A stretch of 64,000 nt of DNA. Origin: Streptomyces diastaticus subsp. diastaticus. Lineage in GTDB: Bacteria; Actinomycetota; Actinomycetes; Streptomycetales; Streptomycetaceae. The notes beneath the pieces are model-generated. The model did not search any database. It was not told the DNA's origin and saw only the letters and a program-made list of their open reading frames with translations. Below, piece by piece: positions 17,987-26,983 of this stretch. The first letter of the stretch is position 1. Each line of letters opens with the position of its first letter. The position numbers were made by a program, and so were the translations under genes. The stretch is taken from NCBI RefSeq assembly GCF_011170125.1, contig NZ_BLLN01000003.1, positions 992,001 to 1,056,000 on the forward strand, in the 5' to 3' direction.

Positions 17987-20194
17987 TCAGGCGGACGCCG
18001 GGAGCTGCGGCGCGAGCAGGAGGGGAAGGCGGGTGGTGCGGGGCTTGGCGGGGCGTTCGGCCACCGCGGCGGCCAGCGCCGGACCCACCCCCTGGACGAC
18101 CGAGAGATGGCGGCCGGCGCGGGTGAAGGCCGTGTAGACCCAGTCGCGGGTCAGGCCCGCTCCCGCGTCGCCCGGGACGACCACGACGGCGGCCGGGGCG
18201 CGCAGGGCCACCGCCTGGTGGGCGGTGACGGCCCAGCCGTGGCGCAGGGTGCCCGCCACCCGGTCACGGGCGACCAGGACCTCGCCACCCGCGCAACGCA
18301 GCCGTAGGCCCTCCTGCTCGGCGCCGGTCACCCGGCCGAGCTCGGTGCGGCCCGGCACCGGGCTGTACGCCACCCGGTCGCCCGGGTCGAAACCGGCGAA
18401 CCTGCCGGGGCCGGGGTTGCACTTCTCCTTCAGGGCGGCGTTGAGCACCCGCGTACCCGCCGCTCCGCCGTGGCCCGGCGTCACGACCAGCGTCTGCTCG
18501 GGGGGCACCTGGAAGGCGCGCGGCACGGACTCCGTGACCAGCTGCACCGTGCGGTGCACCGCCTCGGCGGCCTCGCGTACCGGCACGATCGCCACCTCGT
18601 GGCCGGGGGCGTCCACCGCCGTCAGCTCACCGGCACCCACGCCGGAGGCCAGTTCGCCCACCGGGCCCGGGTCCGGGGTCCGGGAGACGACGACCGGGCA
18701 GGCCCGCGAGGCCAGCAGGTCACCGAAGACCCGGCCGGGGCCGGCCGACCCGAGGACGCCCGGGTCGCCGCTGAGCACCAGCCGCGCCCCGTCGGGCAGC
18801 GCCTCGACCAGCATCGCGGCACTCTCCACGTCCAGCTGGGGGGCGTCGAGGACCACCAGCAGGTCCAGCGCGAGCGAGCCGTCGGCGTCCCGCCCCGGCC
18901 CCTCGGCGCCGGAGAGCAGCCCGGCCACGGTGACCGCCCGCACCTCGCCGGAGAGCGTCGCCGCGAGCCGCGCCCGGCTGTCCGGGCCGTGGACCGCGCC
19001 CCACGCCCGCAGGCCGAGGGAGGCGGCGGCGGTGAGCAGCGCGGCCGGTTCGGCGCGCGCCGCCTCGCCGCCCGAGTGCAGGACGAGCCCGTGCCCGGCC
19101 GCGGCCCGGACCAGCTCGGCCGCCGACCCCCGTCCCTCGCCGCCGGCGCTCTGCCACTCGTCGAGGCCGGGTCCGGCCGCCGGCCGGGTGTTGACCAGCC
19201 CGGCCAGGCCGTCGGCGAGGCTCTCCTCGGCCAGGGCGTACCGCTCCAGGCCGATCAGGACCCGCACCGGGGTGCCGGCCGGTTCCTCCGCCTCGTCCGG
19301 GCCGCCGGGCCCGGACGCCGGAGCCTGGGCGGCGGGGGCGCCGGTCTCCAGCGGGTCCTGGAAGACCAGGACGTCGCCTTCGGCGACCGCCGCGCGCAGG
19401 GTGCCCTCCGGGTCCGGGACGGCGCGCTGCCCCAGAGCCGCGCGCAGGGCGTCGGCCTCCAGGGCGGTGTGCCCGGCGAGGGCGGCCTGTTCGAGCAGCC
19501 AGCCGATGACCGCCCGGCCGCGTCGCGCGTCGTCCGGCCTCGCCTCCGCGCCGAGCAGGGCGCGGGCGAACCCGTCGGCCTGCTCCGGGCGTACGCCCCG
19601 GGCGCGCAGCAGCTGCCACGGGTCCTCGCGCAGCATCGCGGCTCCACCGTCCCCGAGGGCCTCGGCCACGGCGGAGCCGAGCGAGGCCGGGGCGCCGCCG
19701 TCGGCGAGCACCGCCGCCACCTCGTCCACGGCGCGGTCGGAGGGCCCGGTGGGGGCGGCCGGGGCGGCGGGCGCGGGGCGGGCCGGTTCCGGAGCGGGCC
19801 TGCGCGGCGCGGCCGGTGCGGTCTCGGGGACGAACGCGGTGGGCGCGGCGCCGCCCTCCACCGCCTTGACGGCGGCGAGCAGGTCGGCGGCGACCCCCTG
19901 GAGCTTGCCGCCCGCCTCCACCGGCGCCTCGCGCCCGGCCTTCCGCTCCTCGATGCGCCGCCGCAGCTCTCGCTGGGCCGCCAGCTCGGCCTCCGCCCCG
20001 GAGGGTGCGGGCGCGGCACCGGCGCCCTCGGCGGCGTCGGCGGACGCTTCCGCGTCGGCCTCGGTGCCGGTCGCCCCGCCCTCGCCCGGTGCCTCCTCGG
20101 CGCCGTGCTCCGGGGGCGTGGCGTCCTCGGCGGCCGCCGCCTGGGGGGCGGGCGCGTCCTCGTCGGCGGGCGCGGCGGCGGGGTCCGTACTCAC
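17987..20194 (-). CDS. RecD2-like helicase-fold protein lacking a recognisable Walker A
   Basis: The 735-residue protein begins with about 180 acidic, Ala/Pro-rich residues, then helix-hairpin-helix-like segments (LREDPWQLLRARGVRPEQADGFARALLG). The region that should hold the P-loop reads HGLVLHSGGEAARAEPA and has no GxGKT. A Walker B-like LLVVLDAPQLD and a GDPGVLGSAGPGRVFGDLL motif III equivalent follow. It ends with the UvrD_C_2 region (GWAVTAHQAVALRAPAAVVVVPG, then DWVYTAFTRAGRHLSVVQG). Active RecD2 enzymes unwind DNA with ATP; loss of Walker A suggests an inactive paralogue or a DNA-binding scaffold. The GTG start overlaps the aldo/keto reductase stop by four bases. Confidence 0.75.
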   Translation of the reverse strand: MSTDPAAAPADEDAPAPQAAAAEDATPPEHGAEEAPGEGGATGTEADAEASADAAEGAGAAPAPSGAEAELAAQRELRRRIEERKAGREAPVEAGGKLQGVAADLLAAVKAVEGGAAPTAFVPETAPAAPRRPAPEPARPAPAAPAAPTGPSDRAVDEVAAVLADGGAPASLGSAVAEALGDGGAAMLREDPWQLLRARGVRPEQADGFARALLGAEARPDDARRGRAVIGWLLEQAALAGHTALEADALRAALGQRAVPDPEGTLRAAVAEGDVLVFQDPLETGAPAAQAPASGPGGPDEAEEPAGTPVRVLIGLERYALAEESLADGLAGLVNTRPAAGPGLDEWQSAGGEGRGSAAELVRAAAGHGLVLHSGGEAARAEPAALLTAAASLGLRAWGAVHGPDSRARLAATLSGEVRAVTVAGLLSGAEGPGRDADGSLALDLLVVLDAPQLDVESAAMLVEALPDGARLVLSGDPGVLGSAGPGRVFGDLLASRACPVVVSRTPDPGPVGELASGVGAGELTAVDAPGHEVAIVPVREAAEAVHRTVQLVTESVPRAFQVPPEQTLVVTPGHGGAAGTRVLNAALKEKCNPGPGRFAGFDPGDRVAYSPVPGRTELGRVTGAEQEGLRLRCAGGEVLVARDRVAGTLRHGWAVTAHQAVALRAPAAVVVVPGDAGAGLTRDWVYTAFTRAGRHLSVVQGVGPALAAAVAERPAKPRTTRLPLLLAPQLPASA

Positions 20195-21183
20195 AGCGTG
20201 CTCCAGTCCTGGTCGGGATAGCGGTGCACGGGCGCCGACACGTCGTCGAGCGCCTGGCAGATCTCGTCCGGAAGCGTAAGGGCTTCCGCCGACAGGGCCG
20301 CCGCGAGCTGCTCGGAGGTGCGCGGTCCGACGAGGGGGGCGCAGACGCCGGGCCGGTCGCGGACCCAGGCCAGCGCCACCTGGAGCGGGGTGGTGGCGAG
20401 GCCGTCGGCGGCGGTGGTGAGGGCGTCGACGACGCGGTCGCCCGCGTCGTCGAGGTAGGGGGCGACGAACCCGGCCAGGTGCTCACTGGCGCCGCGCGAG
20501 CCCGGCGGGCCCGGGAAGGCGGCGTGCCGGTACTTGCCGGTGAGCACACCCCGGCCGAGCGGTGAGGAGGGGAGCAGCCCGACACCCAGGTCGAGGGCGG
20601 CGGGCAGCACCTCGCGCTCCACGCCGCGCTGGAGCAGCGAGTACTCCATCTGCGTGCTCGCCAGTCTGGTGCGGCCGGCCGGCAGGGCCAGTTGCCAGGT
20701 GGCGGCCTTGGCCAGCTGCCAGCCGGAGAAGTTGGAGACCCCCGCGTACCGTGCCCGGCCCGTGGTGACGGCGATGTCGAGTGCCTGGAGGGTCTCCTCC
20801 AGCGGGGTCAGGGGATCGAAGGCGTGCACCTGCCACAGGTCGACGTGGTCGGTGCCCAGCCGGTGCAGCGAGGCGTCCAGCGCGCCCAGGAGATGGCCCC
20901 GGGAGCCGTCGAACCGCCGCTCCGGGTCCGGGACGCTGCCCGCCTTGGTGGCGATGACCAGGTCCTCCCGGGGGACCAGCCGGTCGACGATCCGGCCGAG
21001 GAGGTACTCCGCCTCGCCGTCCGCGTACACGTCGGCGGTGTCGACGAGGGTGCCGCCGGCTTCCCAGAAGGTCTTCACCAGATCGGCGGCGTCGTGCTCG
21101 TCGGTGCCCCGGCCCCAGGTCAGGGTGCCCAGGCCGATGCGGGACACGCGCAGACCGGTGCGGCCCAGATGCCTCTGCTCCAT
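20191..21183 (-). CDS. Aldo/keto reductase
   Basis: The 330-residue NADPH-dependent (beta/alpha)8 enzyme has the AKR signatures: GLGTLTWGRGTDEHDAADL, the catalytic Asp/Tyr region VDTADVYADGEAEYLLG, and RYAGVSNFSGWQLAKA. The family reduces aldehydes and ketones; the substrate is unknown. No Shine-Dalgarno sequence precedes the ATG; TACTCT lies eight bases upstream and could be the -10 of a leaderless message. The stop overlaps the RecD2-like gene's GTG, so the two are translationally coupled, an unexpected pairing. Confidence 0.88.
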   Translation of the reverse strand: MEQRHLGRTGLRVSRIGLGTLTWGRGTDEHDAADLVKTFWEAGGTLVDTADVYADGEAEYLLGRIVDRLVPREDLVIATKAGSVPDPERRFDGSRGHLLGALDASLHRLGTDHVDLWQVHAFDPLTPLEETLQALDIAVTTGRARYAGVSNFSGWQLAKAATWQLALPAGRTRLASTQMEYSLLQRGVEREVLPAALDLGVGLLPSSPLGRGVLTGKYRHAAFPGPPGSRGASEHLAGFVAPYLDDAGDRVVDALTTAADGLATTPLQVALAWVRDRPGVCAPLVGPRTSEQLAAALSAEALTLPDEICQALDDVSAPVHRYPDQDWSTL

Positions 21184-21339
21184 GGTCGCCGAGAGTACTG
21201 GGCGCACCCCTGTTCGTGGTGGTGCGCGGACACGGCCCGCCACGTGACGGGGGCGACGCGCCCGGGCATACCGTCCGCACGGGTGGGAGCGCTAGAGTCC
21301 CCGGAACGGGACGTTACCGATGGGTAAGGGGATTTGCGC

Positions 21340-22389
21340 ATGCAGCTCGGCATCAACCTCGGCTACTGGGGCGCCGGAATGGACGCGGACAACCTGGCGG
21401 TCGCCAAGGAGGCCGACCGGCTGGGCTACTCGGTCTGCTGGGCCGCCGAGGCGTACGGTTCGGACGGCCCCACCGTGCTCGCCTGGGTCGCCGCCCAGAC
21501 CGAGCGGATCGACATCGGCTCCGCGATCATGCAGATCCCGGCGCGTCAGCCCACCATGACCGCGATGACCGCGGCCACTCTCGACTCGCTCTCCGGCGGC
21601 CGCTTCCGTCTGGGGCTCGGCGTCTCGGGCCCGCAGGTCTCCGAGGGCTGGTACGGCGTCAAGTTCGACAAGCCGCTGGCCCGCACCCGCGAGTACGTCG
21701 ACATCGTGCGACAGGCCATGAGCCGCGAGCGGGTCTCCTACGAGGGCGACCACTGGACCCTGCCGCTGCCCGGCGGCCCCGGCAAGCCGCTGAAGCTCAC
21801 CGTCCACCCCGAGCGCGAGCGCATCCCGCTGTACATCGCCGCGATCGGCCCGAAGAACCTCGAGCAGACCGGCGAGATCGCCGACGGCGCCCTGCTGATC
21901 TTCCCCGCCGCCGAGCACCTGGAGGAGACGGCCGTCCGCCACCTGCGCGCGGGCCGCGAGAAGGCCGGGCTGACCATGGAGGGCTTCGACGTCGTCCCCA
22001 CCGTCCCGATCGCCGTCGGCGAGGACGTGCGGGGACTCGCCGACTTCTTCCGCCCCTACACCGCGCTGTACGTCGGCGGCATGGGCAGCCGCAAGCAGAA
22101 CTTCTACAACCAGCTCGCGCAGCGCATGGGGTACGAGAAGGAGGCCGCCGAGATCCAGGACAAGTACCTCTCCGGCGACAAGGAGGGGGCCGCCGCGGCC
22201 GTCCCGCACCAGCTCATCGACTCCACCACCCTGCTCGGCAGCGTCGACCGGATCGCCGACCGGATGCGGGCCTACGCCGCCGCGGGCGTCACCACCCTGA
22301 CGCTCTCCCCGGCCGGCTTCACCCTCGACGAGCGGCTCGCGGCGCTGCGCGCCGGTACCGAGGCGCTGGAGCGCGCGGGCCTCGCCTGA
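21340..22389 (+). CDS. LLM-class F420-dependent oxidoreductase
   Basis: The 349-residue protein has the luciferase-like monooxygenase fold. Features include MQLGINLGYWGAGMDADNLAVAKEADRLGY at the start, the TERIDIGSAIMQIPARQPTMTAMTAATLDSLSGGRFRLGLGVSGPQVSEGWYG core, and the IPLYIAAIGPKNLEQTGEIADG sheet. This variant is typical of coenzyme F420-using actinobacterial enzymes. The substrate is unknown. AAGGGGA supports the ATG at 21340; a TTG six bases upstream is in frame but badly spaced. A strong hairpin follows. Confidence 0.88.
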   Translation: MQLGINLGYWGAGMDADNLAVAKEADRLGYSVCWAAEAYGSDGPTVLAWVAAQTERIDIGSAIMQIPARQPTMTAMTAATLDSLSGGRFRLGLGVSGPQVSEGWYGVKFDKPLARTREYVDIVRQAMSRERVSYEGDHWTLPLPGGPGKPLKLTVHPERERIPLYIAAIGPKNLEQTGEIADGALLIFPAAEHLEETAVRHLRAGREKAGLTMEGFDVVPTVPIAVGEDVRGLADFFRPYTALYVGGMGSRKQNFYNQLAQRMGYEKEAAEIQDKYLSGDKEGAAAAVPHQLIDSTTLLGSVDRIADRMRAYAAAGVTTLTLSPAGFTLDERLAALRAGTEALERAGLA

Positions 22390-22408
22390 CCTGACCCGCC
22401 CCGCGACG

Positions 22409-22439
22409 AGGCCCCGCCGGCGCGCAGCCGGCGGGGCCT
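22409..22439 (+). terminator. 13-bp hairpin after the LLM oxidoreductase gene
   Basis: AGGCCCCGCCGGC (22409-22421) pairs perfectly with 22427-22439 around GCGCA and is followed by one more T. Confidence 0.85.
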
Positions 22440-22665
22440 TCCAGGTCTGCGGCCGTGGTGGGGGCTCGGGGGTCCTCCCCGCCACGGCCGTCACCAGGAC
22501 AACGCCCGACCGCCCCCCGGGTTACGCCCACCGGCGCGCGACCGCGCCCGCGCGCCCTCACCCGTTCGGCCGAGCCCCGCGGCCGGTGGCGTTGCCGGGC
22601 CCCCGGGGGCGACCGTTGACTGGCCTTCTGCGGACTACTGTCCCGCCACGCACGGAGGTTTGCGG

Positions 22666-23454
22666 ATGCTCTCGGCCCGGAGTCTCTTCCAGGAGATCCT
22701 CGACAACGACGACGCGTACCGGCTCTTCTGCTCCGTCGCCGCCAGCGGCGAGGCCCAGGGGGGCTGGGAGAACGCCCGGATCGCCGCCCTCGTCCCCGAG
22801 TCGCAGCGGGCCCTGGCCCCGAAGATCGCCCGGCACGGCGCCGACGAGGACAAGCACGGCCGGATCTTCCACGCTCTGCTGAGGAAGCGCGGCCTCGAAG
22901 CCTGCGAGGTCCCCGAGGACACCGACTACACGATGCTCCTGGAACGCCACGGCATCGGCCTCGCCCACGCCCGCCTCAAGGCCGACGTCCCGCTCAGCGA
23001 GCAGGACGTCATCACCTACCTCGCGCACAGCCGCGTCACCGAGCAGCGCGCCTCCGAACAGATGCGGATGCTGCTGCGGCACTTCGGCGACCACCCGGAG
23101 ATCGGCCGCGCGGTCCGGATGATCTCCGACGACGAGGACAACCACCTCGCCTACTGCCACGAGGAACTGCTGCGGCTGGCCCGCGCCGGACACGGCCGCG
23201 CCATCCACCGCGCCCTGCACACCTGCGTACGCGCCGAACTCGCCGTCTACCGCGACGTCAGCCTCGCCGTGATGGCCCGGATGGGCGAGGTGCTGGGCTG
23301 GTCCAAGGCCCGGAACGCGCTGCTCGCCACGGGCATCCGCGCCGCCTACCGGTACGAGCGGGCCCTCGGCTGGCGGCGGATGGTCTCCCTCGCCCCGCCC
23401 GAGCGGCGCGACCCGCTCGGCGGACCCGCCGCCTCCGCGCCGGAGTTCGCCTGA
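22666..23454 (+). CDS. Ferritin-like diiron-domain protein
   Basis: The 262-residue helical protein carries spaced Glu/Asp/His motifs of a ferritin-like four-helix bundle: HGADEDKHGRIFHALL in the first half and ISDDEDNHLAYCHEELLRL in the second. No membrane segment is present. Such proteins hold a diiron centre for oxidation or iron handling; the specific reaction is unknown. GGAGG at 22654-22658 selects the ATG at 22666 over a TTG at 22660. It is convergent with corA, with nine bp between the stops. Confidence 0.8.
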   Translation: MLSARSLFQEILDNDDAYRLFCSVAASGEAQGGWENARIAALVPESQRALAPKIARHGADEDKHGRIFHALLRKRGLEACEVPEDTDYTMLLERHGIGLAHARLKADVPLSEQDVITYLAHSRVTEQRASEQMRMLLRHFGDHPEIGRAVRMISDDEDNHLAYCHEELLRLARAGHGRAIHRALHTCVRAELAVYRDVSLAVMARMGEVLGWSKARNALLATGIRAAYRYERALGWRRMVSLAPPERRDPLGGPAASAPEFA

Positions 23455-23463
23455 ACGGGCCCC

Positions 23464-24462
23464 TCAGAGCCAGCCACGCCGCTTGAACTGGCGGTGCAGG
23501 GCGACCACGACGCCCCCCATCACCAGGATCACCACCGGGTAGCTGCCCGGCCAGTCCAGTTCGGGCATGGCCTCGAAGTTCATCCCGTAGATCCCCGCGA
23601 TCATCGTGGGCACCGCGGCCATCGCGGCCCACGCGGAGATCTTCCGCATGTCGTCGTTCTGCCGGACCCCCATCTGGGCGAGGTGCGCCGAGAGGATGTC
23701 CGAGACCAGCCGGTCCAGGCTCTCCACCGACTCGTTGACCCGCAGCAGGTGGTCACTCACGTCCCGGAAGAAGGGCTGGGAGGCGTCGTGCACGAACGGC
23801 ACCCCGTGGCCGAACGGGCCGGCTCCGGCCAGCCGTCCCAACGGCGCCGTCAGCGGGCCCGTCGCCCGGCGGAACTCCACGATCTGCCGCTTGAAGGTGT
23901 AGATCCGTTCGGCGGTGTCGCGGCTGCCCGAGGAGTCCGGTGAGAAGACCTCCGCCTCCAGTTCCTCCAGGTCCGTCTGGAGTTCGGCCGCCACCTCCAG
24001 GTAGTGGTCGACCACGGCGTCGGCGACGCCGTGGAGCACCGCGGTGGGGCCGTGCGCCAGCATCTCCGGCTCGCGCTCCAGGCGGGCCCGCACCTGGTCC
24101 GGCGCGGACCCCTCCCCGTGCCGCACCGTCAGCACGAAGTGGTCGCCGACGAAGACCATCACCTCGCCGAGGGAGACCCGGTCGCTCGCGGGCTCGTACC
24201 GCACCGGCTTCACCACCATGAACAGCGAGTCGTCGTACACCTCCAGCTTCGGCCGCTGGTGCGCCTTGAGGGCGTCCTCCACCGCCAGCGGGTGCAGCCC
24301 GAACTCCTCGCTGATCCGCCCGAACTCCTCCTCGCTCGGGTCCCGCACGCTCAGCCACACGAAGGCGTCGTCCCAGGCCCGGGCCTTCGCCAGCGCCTCG
24401 GTGAACTCGCCGGCCCGCTCGGTGCGGCGGCCGGCCCGGTAGATGCCACAGTCCACGATCAC
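23464..24462 (-). CDS. corA: CorA-family magnesium/cobalt transporter
   Basis: The 332-residue protein has the CorA architecture: a large cytoplasmic alpha/beta N-terminal domain, a long helix, and two C-terminal membrane helices with the signature GMNF (IYGMNFEAMPELDWPGSYP). The chain ends in a basic tail (FKRRGWL). It forms a pentameric Mg2+ channel in the membrane. The GTG at 24462 is used as start; a second GTG at 24456 is possible. It is divergent from the phosphatase gene, with 89 bp between. Confidence 0.92.
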   Translation of the reverse strand: MIVDCGIYRAGRRTERAGEFTEALAKARAWDDAFVWLSVRDPSEEEFGRISEEFGLHPLAVEDALKAHQRPKLEVYDDSLFMVVKPVRYEPASDRVSLGEVMVFVGDHFVLTVRHGEGSAPDQVRARLEREPEMLAHGPTAVLHGVADAVVDHYLEVAAELQTDLEELEAEVFSPDSSGSRDTAERIYTFKRQIVEFRRATGPLTAPLGRLAGAGPFGHGVPFVHDASQPFFRDVSDHLLRVNESVESLDRLVSDILSAHLAQMGVRQNDDMRKISAWAAMAAVPTMIAGIYGMNFEAMPELDWPGSYPVVILVMGGVVVALHRQFKRRGWL

Positions 24463-24538
24463 CGGGTCAGTCTTCCCCGGCCCGGCCGGTCCTCACCTGC
24501 CATTTCCCCGCCACCGCCGGGGAGGGGGACGCAGCGCA

Positions 24539-24544
24539 TACCCT
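24539..24544 (+). promoter_or_regulatory. -10 box of the histidine phosphatase gene, leaderless arrangement
   Basis: TACCCT lies seven bases before the ATG at 24552. The intervening GGCAGGC is too close to act as a Shine-Dalgarno sequence. Confidence 0.5.
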
Positions 24545-24551
24545 GGCAGGC

Positions 24552-25244
24552 ATGCCCACCCTGATCCTCGTCCGGCACGGACGCTCCACCGCCAACACCG
24601 CGGGAATCCTCGCCGGGCGCACCCCGGGTGTCCGCCTCGACGACCACGGCCGTGCCCAGGCCGAGGCGCTGCCCGCCCGGCTGGCCGCCGTCCCGCTGGC
24701 CGCCGCCGTCAGCAGCCCGCTGGAGCGCTGCCGGGAGACCCTCGCCCCGCTGCTGGCCGCCCGCCCCGGGCTGCCGGTCCACCTGGAGGAGCGGGTCAAC
24801 GAGTGCGACTACGGCGACTGGTCGGGCCGCAAGCTCTCCGAGCTGAGCGGTGAGCCGCTGATGGAGGTCGTCCAGCAGCACCCCTCGGCCGCCGCCTTCC
24901 CCGGCGGCGAGTCGATGCGACACATGCACCACCGCGCCGCCGAGGCGGTCCGGGAGTGGAACGCCCGCGTCACCGCCGAGCACGGCGAGGACGCCGCCTA
25001 CCTGCTCTGCACCCACGGCGACATCATCAAGTCCCTGGTGGCCGACGCGCTCGGCCTCCACCTCGACCTCTTCCAGCGCGTCTCGGTCCAGCCCTGCTCG
25101 GTCACCGCCATCCGCTTCACCCGGCTGCGCCCCTTCCTCGTGCGCCTCGGCGACACCGGGGACCTGGACTCCCTGGCACCCCGCCCCGCCGGCGACGAGG
25201 AGGCCGGCCGGGCCACGGTCGGGGGCGGTACGGGCGCACCGTGA
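24552..25244 (+). CDS. Histidine phosphatase family protein (phosphoglycerate-mutase-like, MSMEG_4193 type)
   Basis: The 230-residue protein has the phosphohistidine motif LVRHGRSTANTAGILAGRTPGV at residues 5-26, the NECDYGDWSGRKL acid region and the second catalytic His in LLCTHGDIIKSLVADALG. It is predicted to be a phosphatase acting on a small phosphorylated molecule. It is the first gene of a co-directional block with DUF3090, an SCO1664-family protein and mshC, a grouping conserved in actinobacteria as I recall. The C-terminal 25 residues are Gly-rich and probably disordered. Confidence 0.88.
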   Translation: MPTLILVRHGRSTANTAGILAGRTPGVRLDDHGRAQAEALPARLAAVPLAAAVSSPLERCRETLAPLLAARPGLPVHLEERVNECDYGDWSGRKLSELSGEPLMEVVQQHPSAAAFPGGESMRHMHHRAAEAVREWNARVTAEHGEDAAYLLCTHGDIIKSLVADALGLHLDLFQRVSVQPCSVTAIRFTRLRPFLVRLGDTGDLDSLAPRPAGDEEAGRATVGGGTGAP

Positions 25245-25373
25245 TCGCCCGCCGCAGTAGGGTGAAACCGAGACGGGGGCACCAGCCCTGACGCACACCC
25301 GGACCACGGCGTCCGGGCAGGAGCCGCCCCGGTCCCACCGCCCCTCGCCGCCGACCTTCTGGAGATGCAGGAC

Positions 25374-25964
25374 GTGTCCCGTCAGGTGTTCCTCTTCGAC
25401 CCGCCCGAGCGCTTCGTCGCCGGGACGGTCGGTCTGCCCGGACGCAGGACCTTCTTCCTCCAGGCGTCCTCGCAAGGCCGGGTCACCAGCGTGGCCCTGG
25501 AGAAGACCCAGGTCGCCGCGCTCGCCGAGCGCATGAACGAACTGCTGGACGAGGTCGTCCGCCGCAGCGGCGGCAATGCCGCGGTGCCCGCCGTGGTCCC
25601 GGCCGAGGTCGCCGACAGCGCGCCCCTCGACAACCCGGTCGAGGAGGAGTTCCGGGTCGGCACGATGGCGCTGGCCTGGGACGGCGAGGACCAGCGGATG
25701 ATCGTCGAGGCGCAGGCGCTGGTCGAGCTGGAGGGCGACTCCGACGAGGACCTGGCCGCCGCCGAGGAGCGCCTCCTCCAGGACGAGGAGAACGGCCCCC
25801 CGATGCTCCGGGTCCGCCTCTCCGGTGCGCAGGCCCGGGCCTTCGCCAAGCGCGCCCTGGACGTCGTCAACGCCGGCCGGCCGCCCTGCCCGCTGTGCAG
25901 CCTGCCGCTCGACCCGGAAGGACACGTATGCCCGCGCCAGAACGGGTACCGCCGGGACCTGTGA
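25374..25964 (+). CDS. DUF3090-family protein with C-terminal zinc ribbon-like motif
   Basis: The 196-residue protein begins SRQVFLFDPPERFVAGTVG, diagnostic of DUF3090, and ends CPLCSLPLDPEGHVCPRQNGYRR, which looks like a small zinc site (two CxxC-like halves). The function is unknown, but the family travels with mshC and the SCO1664-type gene. GGAG at 25361-25364 is nine bases before the GTG at 25374 and touches an upstream in-frame ATG, so the GTG is preferred. It overlaps the next gene by 37 bp. Confidence 0.85.
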   Translation: MSRQVFLFDPPERFVAGTVGLPGRRTFFLQASSQGRVTSVALEKTQVAALAERMNELLDEVVRRSGGNAAVPAVVPAEVADSAPLDNPVEEEFRVGTMALAWDGEDQRMIVEAQALVELEGDSDEDLAAAEERLLQDEENGPPMLRVRLSGAQARAFAKRALDVVNAGRPPCPLCSLPLDPEGHVCPRQNGYRRDL

Positions 25965-26872
25965 CCACCGCCGCCTCCGGCTCCGAGCTGTCCGGCTCCG
26001 CCCCCGCCGGCTCCGTCACCGCCCTGCTCAGCGAGGGCGAGCTGACCGTGCTCGGCCGCATCCCCGCGGCGTCCAACGCCGTGCTGCACTGCGCCGTCGT
26101 CCACCAGGGCCGCCGGGCCGCCTGCGTCTACAAGCCGGTCGCGGGGGAGCAGCCGCTCTGGGACTTCCCCGACGGGACCCTCGCCCAGCGGGAGGTCGCC
26201 GCCCACGAGGTGTGCGCCGCCCTCGGCTGGGAGCTGGTCCCGCCCACCGTGCTGCGCGAGGGGCCGTACGGGCCCGGCATGGTGCAACTCTGGATCGACC
26301 AGCCCGAGGACGCGCCCGAGGAGCCCGGCGCCGGCGCAGGGACCGCCGCACCCGGCGCCGCCGGCGCCCCCGGCCTGGTCCCCGTCGGCCGTCTGCTGGC
26401 CCTCGCCGACGCCGAGCGGCCCGCGCCCGCCGGGTGGCGCGCCATCGGGCTCGCCGAGGTGCCGGGCGGCGGCACCGCGCTGCTGGTCCACGCCGACGAC
26501 GCGCGGCTGCGCCGCCTCGCCGTGCTGGACGCGGTCATCAACAACAGCGACCGCAAGGGCGGCCACCTGCTCACCACCGCCGACGGCCGTCTTTACGGCA
26601 TCGACCACGGGGTCACCTTCCACACCGACGACAAGCTGCGCACCCTGCTCTGGGGCTGGGCCGGGGAACCGCTCCCCGACGAGGCCCTCACCGCGCTGGG
26701 CCGGCTGGCCGCCGCCCTCGGTGAGGACGAGCCGCTCACCACCCGTCTGGCCGCCCTGGTCACCCCCGCCGAACTGGCGGCGCTGCGCGACCGGGTGGCC
26801 GCCCTGCTGGCCTCCGGCACCCACCCCGTGCCCAGCGGCGAATGGCCCGCGATCCCCTGGCCGCCCGTCTGA
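25928..26872 (+). CDS. SCO1664-family protein (kinase-fold, PI3/4-kinase-like)
   Basis: The 314-residue protein has a Lys-containing segment VYKPVAGEQPLWDFPDGTLAQREVAAHEV. A catalytic-like LDAVINNSDRKGGHLL follows, and IDHGVTFHTDD resembles the metal-binding motif of phosphatidylinositol-kinase/HipA-type folds. The acceptor substrate is unknown. An Ala/Gly/Pro-rich insertion near residues 135-155 may be disordered. AAGGA five bases before the ATG supports this start; a GTG at 25961 overlapping the DUF3090 stop is an alternative. A kinase-like and a phosphatase gene in the same block suggest a modification cycle; that is inference. Confidence 0.82.
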   Translation: MPAPERVPPGPVTTAASGSELSGSAPAGSVTALLSEGELTVLGRIPAASNAVLHCAVVHQGRRAACVYKPVAGEQPLWDFPDGTLAQREVAAHEVCAALGWELVPPTVLREGPYGPGMVQLWIDQPEDAPEEPGAGAGTAAPGAAGAPGLVPVGRLLALADAERPAPAGWRAIGLAEVPGGGTALLVHADDARLRRLAVLDAVINNSDRKGGHLLTTADGRLYGIDHGVTFHTDDKLRTLLWGWAGEPLPDEALTALGRLAAALGEDEPLTTRLAALVTPAELAALRDRVAALLASGTHPVPSGEWPAIPWPPV

Positions 26873-26970
26873 CCCTCGCGCCCCGACCGGCACGGGAGCG
26901 CCGGACGCGCAAGAGTGCCCTCCCGGCCAATCAGCCCCTATCCGGTTCGTATCCGGATGCCACGTCCGGT

Positions 26971-26976
26971 TAGGCT
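26971..26976 (+). promoter_or_regulatory. -10 box of mshC, leaderless arrangement
   Basis: TAGGCT lies seven bases before the mshC ATG at 26984 and no ribosome site is present. The same hexamer sits six bases before the trmI ATG. It gives mshC its own promoter within the block. Confidence 0.6.
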
Positions 26977-26983
26977 CGGTGCC

